Source: Macrococcus sp. DPC7161 (GTDB lineage: Bacteria > Bacillota > Bacilli > Staphylococcales > Staphylococcaceae). From it: a stretch of 64,000 nt of DNA. Positions within the stretch are counted from its first letter, which is position 1. Each line of letters starts with the position of its first letter. Of the stretch, positions 30,710 through 38,921 are shown piece after piece. The notes under the pieces were generated by a model, which did no database searches, was not told the DNA's origin, and worked only from the letters and a program-made list of their open reading frames with translations. The stretch lies in NCBI RefSeq assembly GCF_004117835.1, contig NZ_SDSC01000001.1, forward strand, positions 434,001-498,000. The letters run 5' to 3'. The translations under genes were made by a program, and so were the position numbers.

Positions 30710-30745
30710 TGCACATTGTGCATCGTTTGTTATGTATCCTATTAT
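30710..30745 (+). promoter_or_regulatory. Promoter with overlapping palindrome before the Spo0M-like gene
   Basis: TTGTGC (30717-30722), a 17-base spacer and TATTAT (30740-30745) form a likely promoter. The 13-base palindrome TGCACATTGTGCA (30710-30722) overlaps the -35 box and lies between two divergent genes, so it could be an operator for either. Confidence 0.5.
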
Positions 30746-30792
30746 ATGCGAAAATAAACATAATAAAAAGACATACAATTTTAGGAGGGCTT

Positions 30793-31170
30793 ATGTTTAA
30801 ACAAATTATCGCATCAATCGGTATTGGTGATGCCAAAATAGATACAAAATTAAATAAAAAAGAATATCATATTGGTGAGCAAATTCAAGGCATCATCACA
30901 TTTGAAAATTTAGAAGGGCTACATATTGATCATATAGAACTTACACTATTTGAAAGTTTTAAAAACGACGATGAAACGAGTGAATTTTCAACTATTGATG
31001 AACCGATTGCTCAAGTGACTTTGCAACCTAAAAATGGTGAAACGATTTCATTTGAAATGGATACTAAAAATGTGAATTTAAAAGATGATCGACAATACTT
31101 CATAAAAACACACGTATTTGTTGATAATGCTGTTGATTATTATGATGAAGATGAAATTATATTTATTTAA
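30793..31170 (+). CDS. Spo0M-like (arrestin-fold) protein, short form
   Basis: A 125-residue protein matching the N-terminal domain of sporulation-control protein Spo0M (start MFKQIIASIGIGDAKIDTKL; then GEQIQGIITFEN). The full B. subtilis protein is about twice as long, so this is a single-domain form. Staphylococci do not sporulate, so the sporulation name is only a family label. ATG 30793 follows AGGAGGG by 4-5 bases; a reading from 30718 has no ribosome site. No stop-codon damage or frameshift is evident at the 3' end. Confidence 0.8.
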   Translation: MFKQIIASIGIGDAKIDTKLNKKEYHIGEQIQGIITFENLEGLHIDHIELTLFESFKNDDETSEFSTIDEPIAQVTLQPKNGETISFEMDTKNVNLKDDRQYFIKTHVFVDNAVDYYDEDEIIFI

Positions 31171-31246
31171 CAAAATAGTAATTTTAAGGTTATATTAAGG
31201 TTAATTACATTTATTTCGTGTTAACATTGTAGTTGGAGGTGTTTTC

Positions 31247-31756
31247 ATGGAACAAGATATTACTTTATTTGAGGCTTTTAAATTATTTTGGAAAAAAGCA
31301 TTTGTATTTCGTGGAAGAGCAAGAAGAAAGGAATATTGGGGTGCAGTATTATTTAATATCATCATTAGTATTGTTCTAAGCATTATTGGTTCAATCATTA
31401 ATTCATCAGTTAATGTCCCAACGGAACAAGTATTTAAACCAGGAGACAGTTTAACGAACCTATATGGATTAATATGCTTGATTCCACAATTCACATTAAT
31501 GGCCAGACGTCTTCAAGATATTAATTTGCCTGGTATACTTTCAGTGATACCTTCATTTTTAACAACAATTATTGGTATCGTTGCTGGGGTAATGCTTGCG
31601 ATTGATATTGAGAAATATTTGGGTATCGGTTTAGTATTATTATTAATTGTTTTAGTTATTGGTATTTTATTCTTTGTGTTTACAGTATTAGATGGTACTA
31701 AAGGTCCAAATAAATATGGAGAAGATCCTAAAGGGCGTATGCCAATGCATCAATAA
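31247..31756 (+). CDS. DUF805 family membrane protein
   Basis: A 169-residue membrane protein with the DUF805 signature: a short N-terminal amphipathic part, FRGRARRKEYWGAVLFN (about residues 22-38), and the later motif LMARRLQDINLPG. About four hydrophobic helices follow; the end DGTKGPNKYGEDPKG is also typical of the family. Function is unknown. GGAGGTG lies 5 bases before ATG. It is co-directional with the Spo0M-like gene, 76 bases downstream. Confidence 0.88.
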   Translation: MEQDITLFEAFKLFWKKAFVFRGRARRKEYWGAVLFNIIISIVLSIIGSIINSSVNVPTEQVFKPGDSLTNLYGLICLIPQFTLMARRLQDINLPGILSVIPSFLTTIIGIVAGVMLAIDIEKYLGIGLVLLLIVLVIGILFFVFTVLDGTKGPNKYGEDPKGRMPMHQ

Positions 31757-31761
31757 AATGA

Positions 31762-31802
31762 AAAGCAGTACTGATTTTAATCATCAGTACTGCTTTTTTT
31801 AT
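31762..31802. terminator. Bidirectional terminator after the DUF805 gene
   Basis: Stem AAAGCAGTACTGAT/ATCAGTACTGCTTT (31762-31775, 31783-31796) and a T run. It overlaps the 3' end of the convergent small membrane protein gene. Confidence 0.9.
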
Positions 31803-32004
31803 GTTCTTTATCAATGGGTTCAATTTTTCGTTGATCTAACCAATACAAAATACTATAGATGAAAATCATTAAAATAAAAATCGAACCTATAATAATATAA
31901 ATAATGTATTCTGGTTTTGAAAAACTATTTTGAAAAAAATAAATGACGCGATCAAATTGGTTGCCAAGAATATGAATTAATTTTTGTATGATTTCTAAAA
32001 ACAT
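31777..32004 (-). CDS. Small single-span membrane protein
   Basis: A 75-residue hypothetical protein. Residues 1-30 are amphipathic, residues 33-53 (YIIYIIIGSIFILMIFIYSI) form one strong membrane helix, and the tail DQRKIEPIDKEHKKSSTDD is charged and likely cytosolic. A GGTGG ribosome site lies only 4 bases before ATG, which is weak. The frame is uninterrupted and the gene ends within a bidirectional terminator, which supports it being real. No function is suggested. Confidence 0.55.
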   Translation of the reverse strand: MFLEIIQKLIHILGNQFDRVIYFFQNSFSKPEYIIYIIIGSIFILMIFIYSILYWLDQRKIEPIDKEHKKSSTDD

Positions 32005-32186
32005 GCGACCACCAAATAAAGTTATTTTCTGAATTATGTATTCTAATTATAAAACTTTTCAGAAAAAACTACAATTGTAATTCGGTATATAATTATAAAA
32101 ATGCGAAGTCGAGCATAAATATTGTTTTTATGACTCATAAAATATATAAATATGATTATAATAAATAATTTATTGAATATTTCAAC

Positions 32187-32216
32187 TTGCATTCAATTTA
32201 ACTAAAAAGATAAAAT
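32187..32216 (+). promoter_or_regulatory. Probable promoter of the HTH/TPR regulator
   Basis: TTGCAT (32187-32192), an 18-base spacer and TAAAAT (32211-32216), ending 30 bases before the ATG. Confidence 0.45.
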
Positions 32217-32246
32217 AACGATAGATAAACAAAGTGGGGCGATATA

Positions 32247-33134
32247 ATGCAACTTTTAGGGGACAGTATTAAAAAAAGACGTAAAGAAATAGGCATGACG
32301 CAAAAAGAACTGGCAAAGGGTATTTCAACGCAAAGTCAGATTAGTAAAATTGAAAAAAACGAAACGATACCACTCGCTTCACTATTAATAGATATTGCTA
32401 AGAAATTAAATTTGTCTTTAGACCAATTGGTGATGAATGATTACCAATCACCATCATTTGAAACGATTGAATATGATATATATAAACAATTGCTAGTAAC
32501 TAAAGAATACAAAAAAATTGAAAATTTAATAAGTGCAATTGATTTAAATTTATTAAAACCAGCAGATAAAATTTACATTCAATGGTTACATCTTATTGTA
32601 AAATATAATTTATATGAGGCGGATATCATCGATGACATTAATCATTTGATGGAACAAAACAAAGGTTACTTGTCTGTTGAAATGCGTATTAATATATATA
32701 ATACTTTAGGTATTATTTACAGACAACGAGGCGATTATCAAAATGCTTGTGATCAATTTAACGAAGCGATCAGTTACCAACAAAACAAAATGGTAGATAA
32801 GTGTTTATTGATTAAAGTGCAATTCAATTATGCGACTGTATTAATTAGTAAAAAAGAATACGCAAAATTATATGAACAGTCTGTTGAATCTATCAATTTG
32901 TCTTATCAATGTAACGATGTATCGATTTTACCGGAACTTATCTTTCATAAGTTCTATGCATTATGGAAAATGACCAATAATATAAATGCAATTCGACAAA
33001 ACAATCGTGAAATTGATTTTGCAATGTTTTTAGCAGAAAAACAACTTAAAATGAATGTTAGAGATATGTTTCAAGATTTAATAAATGGTACATATCACGA
33101 GAAAAAATATGATAATCATGGATATGAACAATAA
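32247..33134 (+). CDS. HTH-TPR transcriptional regulator (Rgg/PlcR-like architecture)
   Basis: A 295-residue regulator. Residues 8-60 form an XRE-type helix-turn-helix (IKKRRKEIGMTQKELAKGIS, then QSQISKIEKNETIP). The rest is a helical repeat domain with a TPR signature: NIYNTLGIIYRQRGDYQNAC near residue 150. This is the layout of peptide-sensing RNPP/Rgg regulators. No small peptide gene with a signal sequence was obvious next to it, so its signal is unknown. A GGGGCGATA ribosome site precedes the ATG. It faces the SgrR-like gene across a shared terminator. Confidence 0.8.
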   Translation: MQLLGDSIKKRRKEIGMTQKELAKGISTQSQISKIEKNETIPLASLLIDIAKKLNLSLDQLVMNDYQSPSFETIEYDIYKQLLVTKEYKKIENLISAIDLNLLKPADKIYIQWLHLIVKYNLYEADIIDDINHLMEQNKGYLSVEMRINIYNTLGIIYRQRGDYQNACDQFNEAISYQQNKMVDKCLLIKVQFNYATVLISKKEYAKLYEQSVESINLSYQCNDVSILPELIFHKFYALWKMTNNINAIRQNNREIDFAMFLAEKQLKMNVRDMFQDLINGTYHEKKYDNHGYEQ

Positions 33135-33137
33135 AAG

Positions 33138-33175
33138 AAGCATTTTCTTAATTTTTTAAGAAAATGCTTTTTTTA
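33138..33175. terminator. Bidirectional terminator
   Basis: Stem AAGCATTTTCTTA/TAAGAAAATGCTT (33138-33150, 33157-33169) with a T run, between the HTH-TPR gene and the convergent SgrR-like gene. Confidence 0.9.
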
Positions 33176-33184
33176 TTGTCTCTA

Positions 33185-34786
33185 TCACTTTTTTAACCAT
33201 AATTCATGGAAATTGATAAAACCCATTGGATTAATGATTACATTTTGTAGATGTGCATCATAGGTTAATTCAACTTCTTTATTAAATAAAGGAAACAATA
33301 TACCTTGATCGTACAACATATGATCTATTTGTTGGTTCAATGTTGGCCAATTTTCAAAAGCTGTATTTAAATATTGTGTTTTGTACGCCATTAATTTTTT
33401 GTATCTTGAAATTAATGGATGGATTGATGAGATTTGAGAAAATATAAATAAATAATAACTGAGCGTTTCAGGGATGTCTAAAAATTCACCAAAATAATAA
33501 AAATCACCCGATAAATGTGCATTACGTTGCATCACATGTTCAAAAGGGATGCTATTAAATTCTACTTGAATATTATAACAATTCAACAATGTTTCAATGG
33601 TTTCTAGTGATGTATTAAATTTACCAGCAGCATCTATACGAATGGGAAGATTGAATTTTGGAACAGTCAAATTATCTAAATTACGATTTGGATAATTTGA
33701 ATTATACAAAATGCTAGCACGATGATGACTTTCACCAAATGCATCTAGATGTTTTAAGAAAATCGCTTGAAGATAATGAATTTGTTCTAAACTTAATTTA
33801 GAATCAGGATGTTTACATAAGTAATAAAAACCAAGTGTTCTTTTTATTTTTGATAAAGGGCTTTCGGGATTACCGATAATCATTTGATAATCATCTGGCA
33901 TGTGAATCATTTCAATTTCATCAATAAATGGACTATAACCAAAATATTGATCGAAGCGTTTCAATATCGTTGCGTTTGCATTATCTTGCCTAATAAAGTA
34001 TGGACCTGTTCCGATCATTTTATTTTCTGTTTCTTTAAAAATACTCAATGTAACGTAACTCAATAAATAAATGATGTGTGGACAATTTTGATAACAAATT
34101 TTTACTTGAAGCGGAGTGATAGCGTATAAATCAGTGATTTGTTCAAATAAATCTCTAGTATTGTAATGCGCTTTTGCTTGATTAAAACTATGAACGACAT
34201 CATCACTTGTTAAAATAGAACCATCGTGAAAGTATACATTGGGTCTTAAGTAAACTATGATATAACCTTCAAATTGTTCAATATGATGTGCCAATTCATA
34301 GTGAATAGTACCATGTTCATCTATTTTAATCAGTCTATTATAAATACTACCAGCGACACTAGCAGATTTTGCATCAAGGGCTTCAAGTGGTTTGATGGTG
34401 TACAGGCGATGTCGTTTTGTAATTGTAAGTTTTGTTTGTTGTTTATTACTTTGAATACCTAATTTCTCGTTCAGTTTTGAAACCACTTTTTGTTTGATGA
34501 TTGGCGACCATTGCCAAGTTAAATATGGGATTAAAGTTTCAGTTTTATCATGATTAAATTGTTTGATGAATTGTTTAAAGTAATCTTTTTCAATATCTTC
34601 TTTAAATGTTATTTCTGTTTTATTTCCTCGTCCTTTACCACTTTGATATGTGATGACACCATTTGATTGCCAAATTTTTAATTTCCTAGCCAACTGTTTT
34701 TGACTGATTTGTAATCTTTCACTGATTTCTTTTTGAGACAGTGATTTGTGCCTTAACTGATAGAGGTGTAGTAAAAACTTATCCAA
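33185..34786 (-). CDS. SgrR-like regulator: HTH fused to solute-binding domain
   Basis: A 533-residue fusion. Residues 10-60 are a winged helix-turn-helix (LSQKEISERLQISQKQLARK), residues from about 150 resemble the family-5 extracellular solute-binding proteins (LKPLEALDA-like strand, then VYFHDGSILTSDDVVHSFNQ). It has no signal peptide, so the binding domain is cytosolic, as in SgrR, which senses small molecules inside the cell. Start is TTG at 34786 with GGAGGG about 8 bases upstream; no ATG fits. It is divergent from the MFS gene, and the two palindromes between them are probable operator sites. Ligand unknown. Confidence 0.85.
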   Translation of the reverse strand: MDKFLLHLYQLRHKSLSQKEISERLQISQKQLARKLKIWQSNGVITYQSGKGRGNKTEITFKEDIEKDYFKQFIKQFNHDKTETLIPYLTWQWSPIIKQKVVSKLNEKLGIQSNKQQTKLTITKRHRLYTIKPLEALDAKSASVAGSIYNRLIKIDEHGTIHYELAHHIEQFEGYIIVYLRPNVYFHDGSILTSDDVVHSFNQAKAHYNTRDLFEQITDLYAITPLQVKICYQNCPHIIYLLSYVTLSIFKETENKMIGTGPYFIRQDNANATILKRFDQYFGYSPFIDEIEMIHMPDDYQMIIGNPESPLSKIKRTLGFYYLCKHPDSKLSLEQIHYLQAIFLKHLDAFGESHHRASILYNSNYPNRNLDNLTVPKFNLPIRIDAAGKFNTSLETIETLLNCYNIQVEFNSIPFEHVMQRNAHLSGDFYYFGEFLDIPETLSYYLFIFSQISSIHPLISRYKKLMAYKTQYLNTAFENWPTLNQQIDHMLYDQGILFPLFNKEVELTYDAHLQNVIINPMGFINFHELWLKK

Positions 34787-34807
34787 AAAATTATCCCTCC
34801 CTAAAAG

Positions 34808-34831
34808 TGGACAAATTATTTATTTTGTCCA
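34808..34831. promoter_or_regulatory. Inverted repeat 1 between SgrR-like and MFS genes
   Basis: TGGACAAA (34808-34815) and TTTGTCCA (34824-34831) form a perfect dyad with an 8-base centre. It lies just 22 bases upstream of the SgrR-like start codon. Confidence 0.55.
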
Positions 34832-34835
34832 TTTT

Positions 34836-34857
34836 TTAATATAGATGTCTATATTAA
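34836..34857. promoter_or_regulatory. Inverted repeat 2 (22-bp palindrome) between SgrR-like and MFS genes
   Basis: TTAATATAGA-TG-TCTATATTAA is a perfect palindrome, 28 bases before the MFS start and on the MFS side of the intergenic region. It could be an operator and may also overlap a -10 box. Confidence 0.55.
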
Positions 34858-34884
34858 ACTTAAGTTAATAAAGGAGGGATTGCA

Positions 34885-36114
34885 ATGAAAATTAAAGATT
34901 TACCTGTAAATATTCATATAAGACTCTGGGGATCATTTGTAAATAGAATCGCTTCAAGTGCTGTATGGCCATTTATGGCACTCTATTTAACAGAAATGAT
35001 GAATAAAACTTTCGCAGGCACATTTTTATCGTTAACTGTTTTATTGTCATTCGTACTTAATATCATTGCAGGATATGTGTGTGATATGGTACCAAGAAAA
35101 AAGCTCATACTAATAGCGACTTATTCAGAAGCGTTATTTATCTTTTTTATGGCTTTGAGTATTTATCAATCATGGATAGTTTTGTTTCTATGTTGTTTTA
35201 TTGCAATTCTGACGGTAGGACAATTTAGAAGACCGGCTTTAAGGGCAATTGTACAAGATGCTGCTACGAGTGAAAATAAAAAATTAGTGTACCAATTAGA
35301 CTATTGGCTAATCAATTTGTCCTTAGCTTTAGGGGCAGCTATTGGTGGATTATTTTATCATGATCACCAACTTGCATTATTTATTTTATTAGGATTAACA
35401 ACATTGATAATAGCAATCGTTTATACAATCTTTTTAGAAGACCATTTAACCGTTTTACGTGAGAAAGTACATAAAAATGTAATTAAAGATTTACTACATA
35501 GTTATCAACTTGTACTAAAGAATAAACAGTATGTCATCTTTGTACTTGGATCAATTTGTATTATGTATGCTGAACTTTGTACAAGTAGTTATATTGCAGT
35601 AAGATTAAGCGAAACATTTAAAACAATCCATATTTTTGGATTTGAAATGACCGGTGTTAGGATGTTCTCAACCATTAATATCATCAATACTTTAATGGTC
35701 GTAACATGTACATTTGCTATTGGAAAATTAGCGAACAAGATGAAAGTAAGACATGCGATGTTATTGGGTTTAATAGTATATGGGATAGGATACACAGTAT
35801 TAACTTCTGCAAATCACATTTTATTAATACTAGTAGCAATGGTCATCGCTACATTAGGAGAATTGTTTTATGCACCGATTAAAAATGCTGAAGAGCTCGA
35901 TTTAATACCTGCAGATCAAAGAGGTGCATATGGGGCATTTTCATCATTAGGATTTAATAGTTCAGACTTATTGAGTAAATTTGCAATCATATTAGGTGCA
36001 TACTTCAATCCATACGCAATGAGTATTGTGATGGCTATAATCGTATTTATTGGCAGTGTATGTTATATGTCCAGCTTATATGGGAAGTCAAACATTAAAT
36101 CAGAACCTAAATAA
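34885..36114 (+). CDS. MFS transporter, drug/solute exporter type
   Basis: A 409-residue major facilitator protein with twelve hydrophobic helices. The characteristic loop between helices 2 and 3 reads GYVCDMVPRKKLI (about residues 63-75), and the motif-like region after helix 4 is RRPALRAIVQDA. It resembles MdtH/YfcA-like exporters, but substrate cannot be inferred. AAAGGAGGG lies about 7 bases before ATG. It is divergent from the SgrR-like regulator, which probably controls it in response to a cytosolic ligand. Confidence 0.85.
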   Translation: MKIKDLPVNIHIRLWGSFVNRIASSAVWPFMALYLTEMMNKTFAGTFLSLTVLLSFVLNIIAGYVCDMVPRKKLILIATYSEALFIFFMALSIYQSWIVLFLCCFIAILTVGQFRRPALRAIVQDAATSENKKLVYQLDYWLINLSLALGAAIGGLFYHDHQLALFILLGLTTLIIAIVYTIFLEDHLTVLREKVHKNVIKDLLHSYQLVLKNKQYVIFVLGSICIMYAELCTSSYIAVRLSETFKTIHIFGFEMTGVRMFSTINIINTLMVVTCTFAIGKLANKMKVRHAMLLGLIVYGIGYTVLTSANHILLILVAMVIATLGELFYAPIKNAEELDLIPADQRGAYGAFSSLGFNSSDLLSKFAIILGAYFNPYAMSIVMAIIVFIGSVCYMSSLYGKSNIKSEPK

Positions 36115-36130
36115 TAACCATAAAAACAAT

Positions 36131-36162
36131 GTTTCTTAATATCATGGTTTCTTAATATCATG
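36131..36162. repeat. 16-bp perfect tandem duplication
   Basis: GTTTCTTAATATCATG occurs twice in direct contact (36131-36146 and 36147-36162), 16 bases after the MFS stop. Confidence 0.9.
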
Positions 36163-36184
36163 TGCAATGATAATTTTAATAAAG

Positions 36185-36237
36185 TTGTAAAATAACAACA
36201 ATCTGTTATAATGAATATATAACAGATTGTTGTTATT
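36185..36237 (+). promoter_or_regulatory. Upstream promoter with operator-like dyad for the GntR operon
   Basis: TTGTAA (36185-36190), a 16-base spacer and TATAAT (36207-36212) form a promoter. A long, perfect 20-bp inverted repeat (36191-36210 with 36218-36237) covers its -10 box. The dyad contains CTGTT and AACAG separated by 13 bases. The hairpin followed by TTTG could also end the MFS transcript. Confidence 0.6.
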
Positions 36238-36285
36238 TTGTTAATACGCTAAATATTTATAAAAAGGCGATGCATTCAAATTTTT

Positions 36286-36321
36286 TTGTAAAAAATTCTG
36301 TTCTACTATTAATATAACAGA
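36286..36321 (+). promoter_or_regulatory. Proximal promoter with a second copy of the same dyad
   Basis: TTGTAA (36286-36291) and TAATAT (36310-36315) are 18 bases apart. CTGTT (36298-36302) and AACAG (36316-36320) again lie 13 bases apart, as in the upstream dyad at 36203-36225, and again overlap the -10 box. Matching half-sites and spacing suggest one repressor, most simply the GntR protein encoded next. Confidence 0.6.
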
Positions 36322-36333
36322 GGAGGTGGAATG

Positions 36334-36699
36334 ATGTATTTAGAAATTGATGAACAAAGTGAAGTACCTGTCTATCTACAACTTGCAAATCAAGTCATTC
36401 ATTATATTGCTATTGGAGAAATTAAGCCTTACGACACTTTACCATCAGGTCGGGCATTAGCACGTAGCTTACAAATCAATATGCACACTGTTAATAAAGC
36501 ATATCACTATCTTGAAGAGAAGCAACTCATTCAAGTACAGCCGAAATCAGGGGCTATCATACATCCAGATGCATTGAAGAAGGGAACTGAAGATGATATG
36601 AATGCTTTATTAGATCGATTAAAACCGATTATTGATGAAGCGGCTTGTAAACAATTCGATATCAATCAATTAATACAAAAACTATACGAGGTGAAATAA
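36334..36699 (+). CDS. GntR/YtrA-family transcriptional regulator
   Basis: A 121-residue one-domain GntR repressor of the YtrA subfamily. The winged helix (VPVYLQLANQVIHYIAIGE, then LPSGRALARSLQINMHTVNK) fills residues 10-75; a short C-terminal helix pair provides dimerisation and no ligand domain follows. ATG 36334 is preferred to 36331: AGGAGGT then lies 6 bases upstream. It is followed after one base by the DUF1648 membrane protein, a common regulator/membrane-protein pair. The two matching dyads upstream support autoregulation. Confidence 0.9.
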   Translation: MYLEIDEQSEVPVYLQLANQVIHYIAIGEIKPYDTLPSGRALARSLQINMHTVNKAYHYLEEKQLIQVQPKSGAIIHPDALKKGTEDDMNALLDRLKPIIDEAACKQFDINQLIQKLYEVK

Positions 36700-36700
36700 A

Positions 36701-37801
36701 ATGGAAATCGTATTTTTATCAGTGTCGTTGTTCTTTACAGCACTCATGTTTCTCATTAGTTCAAGATTTACAAGAAGAAATGTATTGTTTAGTGTATTTG
36801 TACCAGATGCCTTTGTTGAACATGACATCATAAAAACAATAAAAGCAAAATATCAACGTTCAATCATTCTATTAGCAGTCATAAGTACACTTATATTTAT
36901 AGTCATCTCGCTATTTGCTAGTAAAAATATCATGCTACTAGCGTTTATCATTATCCTACATCTCATCATTATTGGAGGCATTATCGCATTTAAAAATGCA
37001 CATGATTTACTAAAAACAAAAAAACATCAACTCAATTGGATGAAGGACATTAAAGTCGTTAAAGCGACAGATACATCATTAATCACAGAAGATAATAAGT
37101 TGCCTGATTATTTATTTCTTATTCAACTTATTGCATATATTATTGCAATGATATTTGTAGCAATCAATTATGATAAAATCCCAAATACCATTGCAACACA
37201 CTGGGGAATAAATGGAAAAGCTGATGGATATAGTGAAAAAAATATATGGACGGTATTTGAAATTGGTATTATCGGTATCGTGATGTTAGGAATATTATGG
37301 GGAAGTTCAAAAGGCGTTAGCTTTTTCAACTCAACAATCAATCCAGCAAACAAAAAAGCATCCGTTGAACATAGTAAACAAACGAAGTTTTTAAATCAAT
37401 TGGTGGTCCATGTTATATCATTTGCAATGACAATATTATTCATCTTAATACTTATAAGACCTATAATTTACGGCAAAGATTATTTGCCGAACACTATCAT
37501 TAATGCACTTTTGGTTATTATGATATTAGTGGGTATTATAGGAATCATCATGCAAGTTAACGAAGATAAAAAGTTTAGAATGGCTGTTCATGAAACAGAT
37601 AAAGCACCTTATTATAACGATGATAACTATGTATGGGGCTTGTTCTACTACAATAAAGAGGATAATAACGTATGGGTCCCAAAACAATCTGATTTTGGAA
37701 TGACACTGAATATGGCAAGACCAGTTTCGTGGTTCATTATGTTTATGCTGGTTGTATTTCCGTTAATTCCAGTAATCATTATGCTGTTATTTACAAATTA
37801 G
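36701..37801 (+). CDS. DUF1648 membrane protein
   Basis: A 366-residue protein with about eight hydrophobic helices in two halves. The DUF1648 signature IPNTIATHWGINGKADGYSEK is split here as IPNTIATHWGINGKADGY, near residue 165, outside the membrane; a second motif-like block APYYNDDNYVWGLFYYN lies near residue 306. Related proteins (SdpI, YhdP partners) confer immunity or respond to envelope stress, but this one has no visible toxin gene beside it. AGGTG lies inside the end of the regulator gene, 8 bases before ATG. Translational coupling with the regulator is likely. Confidence 0.82.
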   Translation: MEIVFLSVSLFFTALMFLISSRFTRRNVLFSVFVPDAFVEHDIIKTIKAKYQRSIILLAVISTLIFIVISLFASKNIMLLAFIIILHLIIIGGIIAFKNAHDLLKTKKHQLNWMKDIKVVKATDTSLITEDNKLPDYLFLIQLIAYIIAMIFVAINYDKIPNTIATHWGINGKADGYSEKNIWTVFEIGIIGIVMLGILWGSSKGVSFFNSTINPANKKASVEHSKQTKFLNQLVVHVISFAMTILFILILIRPIIYGKDYLPNTIINALLVIMILVGIIGIIMQVNEDKKFRMAVHETDKAPYYNDDNYVWGLFYYNKEDNNVWVPKQSDFGMTLNMARPVSWFIMFMLVVFPLIPVIIMLLFTN

Positions 37802-37852
37802 AACCTACAATCAAATTTAACAATCACGAGGTAACTGAAAATAAAAAATAAT

Positions 37853-38062
37853 ATGATATATCTTTTCTGTACTGCATTTTTCATAATAACAATATTATGT
37901 AAACTATTTTTAAATACACCTTTAAATATTGTACTTCCTATCATAATGGTATTATGGTCTGTATTAATAATGATTTCAGAACATTTCACAAATAGAAGTA
38001 AGATCATACTAACATCAATTTTGATTTTGATGTCAGTTTCAATTTTAGTTAAAGGTTTATAA
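37853..38062 (+). CDS. Possible small two-helix membrane protein
   Basis: A 69-residue open frame with two or three hydrophobic helices (FCTAFFIITILC; LPIIMVLWSVLIMI; ILTSILILMSVSILV). It ends just before a good terminator, which suggests that it closes the GntR-DUF1648 operon. Against it, the nearest ribosome site, GAGGT at 37828, is about 20 bases from the ATG. Called with low confidence. Confidence 0.4.
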   Translation: MIYLFCTAFFIITILCKLFLNTPLNIVLPIIMVLWSVLIMISEHFTNRSKIILTSILILMSVSILVKGL

Positions 38063-38069
38063 TACGATT

Positions 38070-38102
38070 AAAAGTGCACAGAACAAATGTGCACTTTTTC
38101 TG
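38070..38102 (+). terminator. Terminator after the GntR-DUF1648 operon
   Basis: Stem AAAAGTGCACA/TGTGCACTTTT (38070-38080, 38088-38098) with T-rich tail. Confidence 0.9.
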
Positions 38103-38183
38103 TGTTAATGATATGATATTAAAACATTATTTATTGATTACATTAACTACCAATCATAACAAACCCAAATAAGGAGAACGAAC

Positions 38184-38921
38184 ATGGCTCAAAATGTATA
38201 TGATAATCCAGAATTCTACGAAGGTTATGAAAAAATTAGGAATCACCCATTTTGCTATAACGAATTGATTGAATTCCCAGTGATGCAAGATTTATTACCA
38301 GATATTAAAGACAAAGATGTATTGGATGTTGGTTGTGGCATGGGTAAATTTATTGGTTATATGCTAGATTTTAATCCTAAATCAATCACAGGTATAGATA
38401 TATCGAATAATATGATTCAGTACGCAAAGTCACAAATTCAATCAGATAAAGTAACGTTCCATGTTACAGATGCATTATCATATGCTACAAATCAAAAATA
38501 TGATGTTATCGTATCGAGCCTTGCGTTCCATTACATCGAGCAGTACGATACGTTAATAAAGCATATGTATCAATTATTAAATGACAATGGCGTATTATTA
38601 TTCTCAACAGAACATCCAGCTACTACGGCTACTAAACAAGAAGAAATATGGCATCATGAGCCAAATGAATATAATCACTACAAATTAGATCATTACTTTG
38701 ATGAAAGTGAAAGAACAATAGAATGGTTAAATACTAATGTCGTCAAATATCATCGTACAATAGGCACATTAATAAATACTTTAATTGATAATCAATTCGT
38801 AATCGAACGCGTACAAGACACTGGGAACACGCGATTATCTATTGAGCAATGGGATGAGCAGAAAATCCAAAAAGTTAATAATAGACCGCCGTTTATCGTA
38901 ATTAGAGCGAGGAAAGCATGA
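38184..38921 (+). CDS. Class I SAM-dependent methyltransferase
   Basis: A 245-residue methyltransferase. The S-adenosylmethionine site is complete: motif I VLDVGCGMGKF (about residues 47-57), the acidic residue after strand 2 in ITGIDIS, and motif III-like VIVSSLAFHYIEQ. The C-terminal half (HHEPNEYNHYKLDHYFDE) is the part expected to contact substrate. It resembles small-molecule (ubiquinone/tellurite type) methyltransferases; no substrate is visible. ATAAGGAG lies 8 bases before ATG. Its stop overlaps the next start (ATGA). Confidence 0.9.
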   Translation: MAQNVYDNPEFYEGYEKIRNHPFCYNELIEFPVMQDLLPDIKDKDVLDVGCGMGKFIGYMLDFNPKSITGIDISNNMIQYAKSQIQSDKVTFHVTDALSYATNQKYDVIVSSLAFHYIEQYDTLIKHMYQLLNDNGVLLFSTEHPATTATKQEEIWHHEPNEYNHYKLDHYFDESERTIEWLNTNVVKYHRTIGTLINTLIDNQFVIERVQDTGNTRLSIEQWDEQKIQKVNNRPPFIVIRARKA

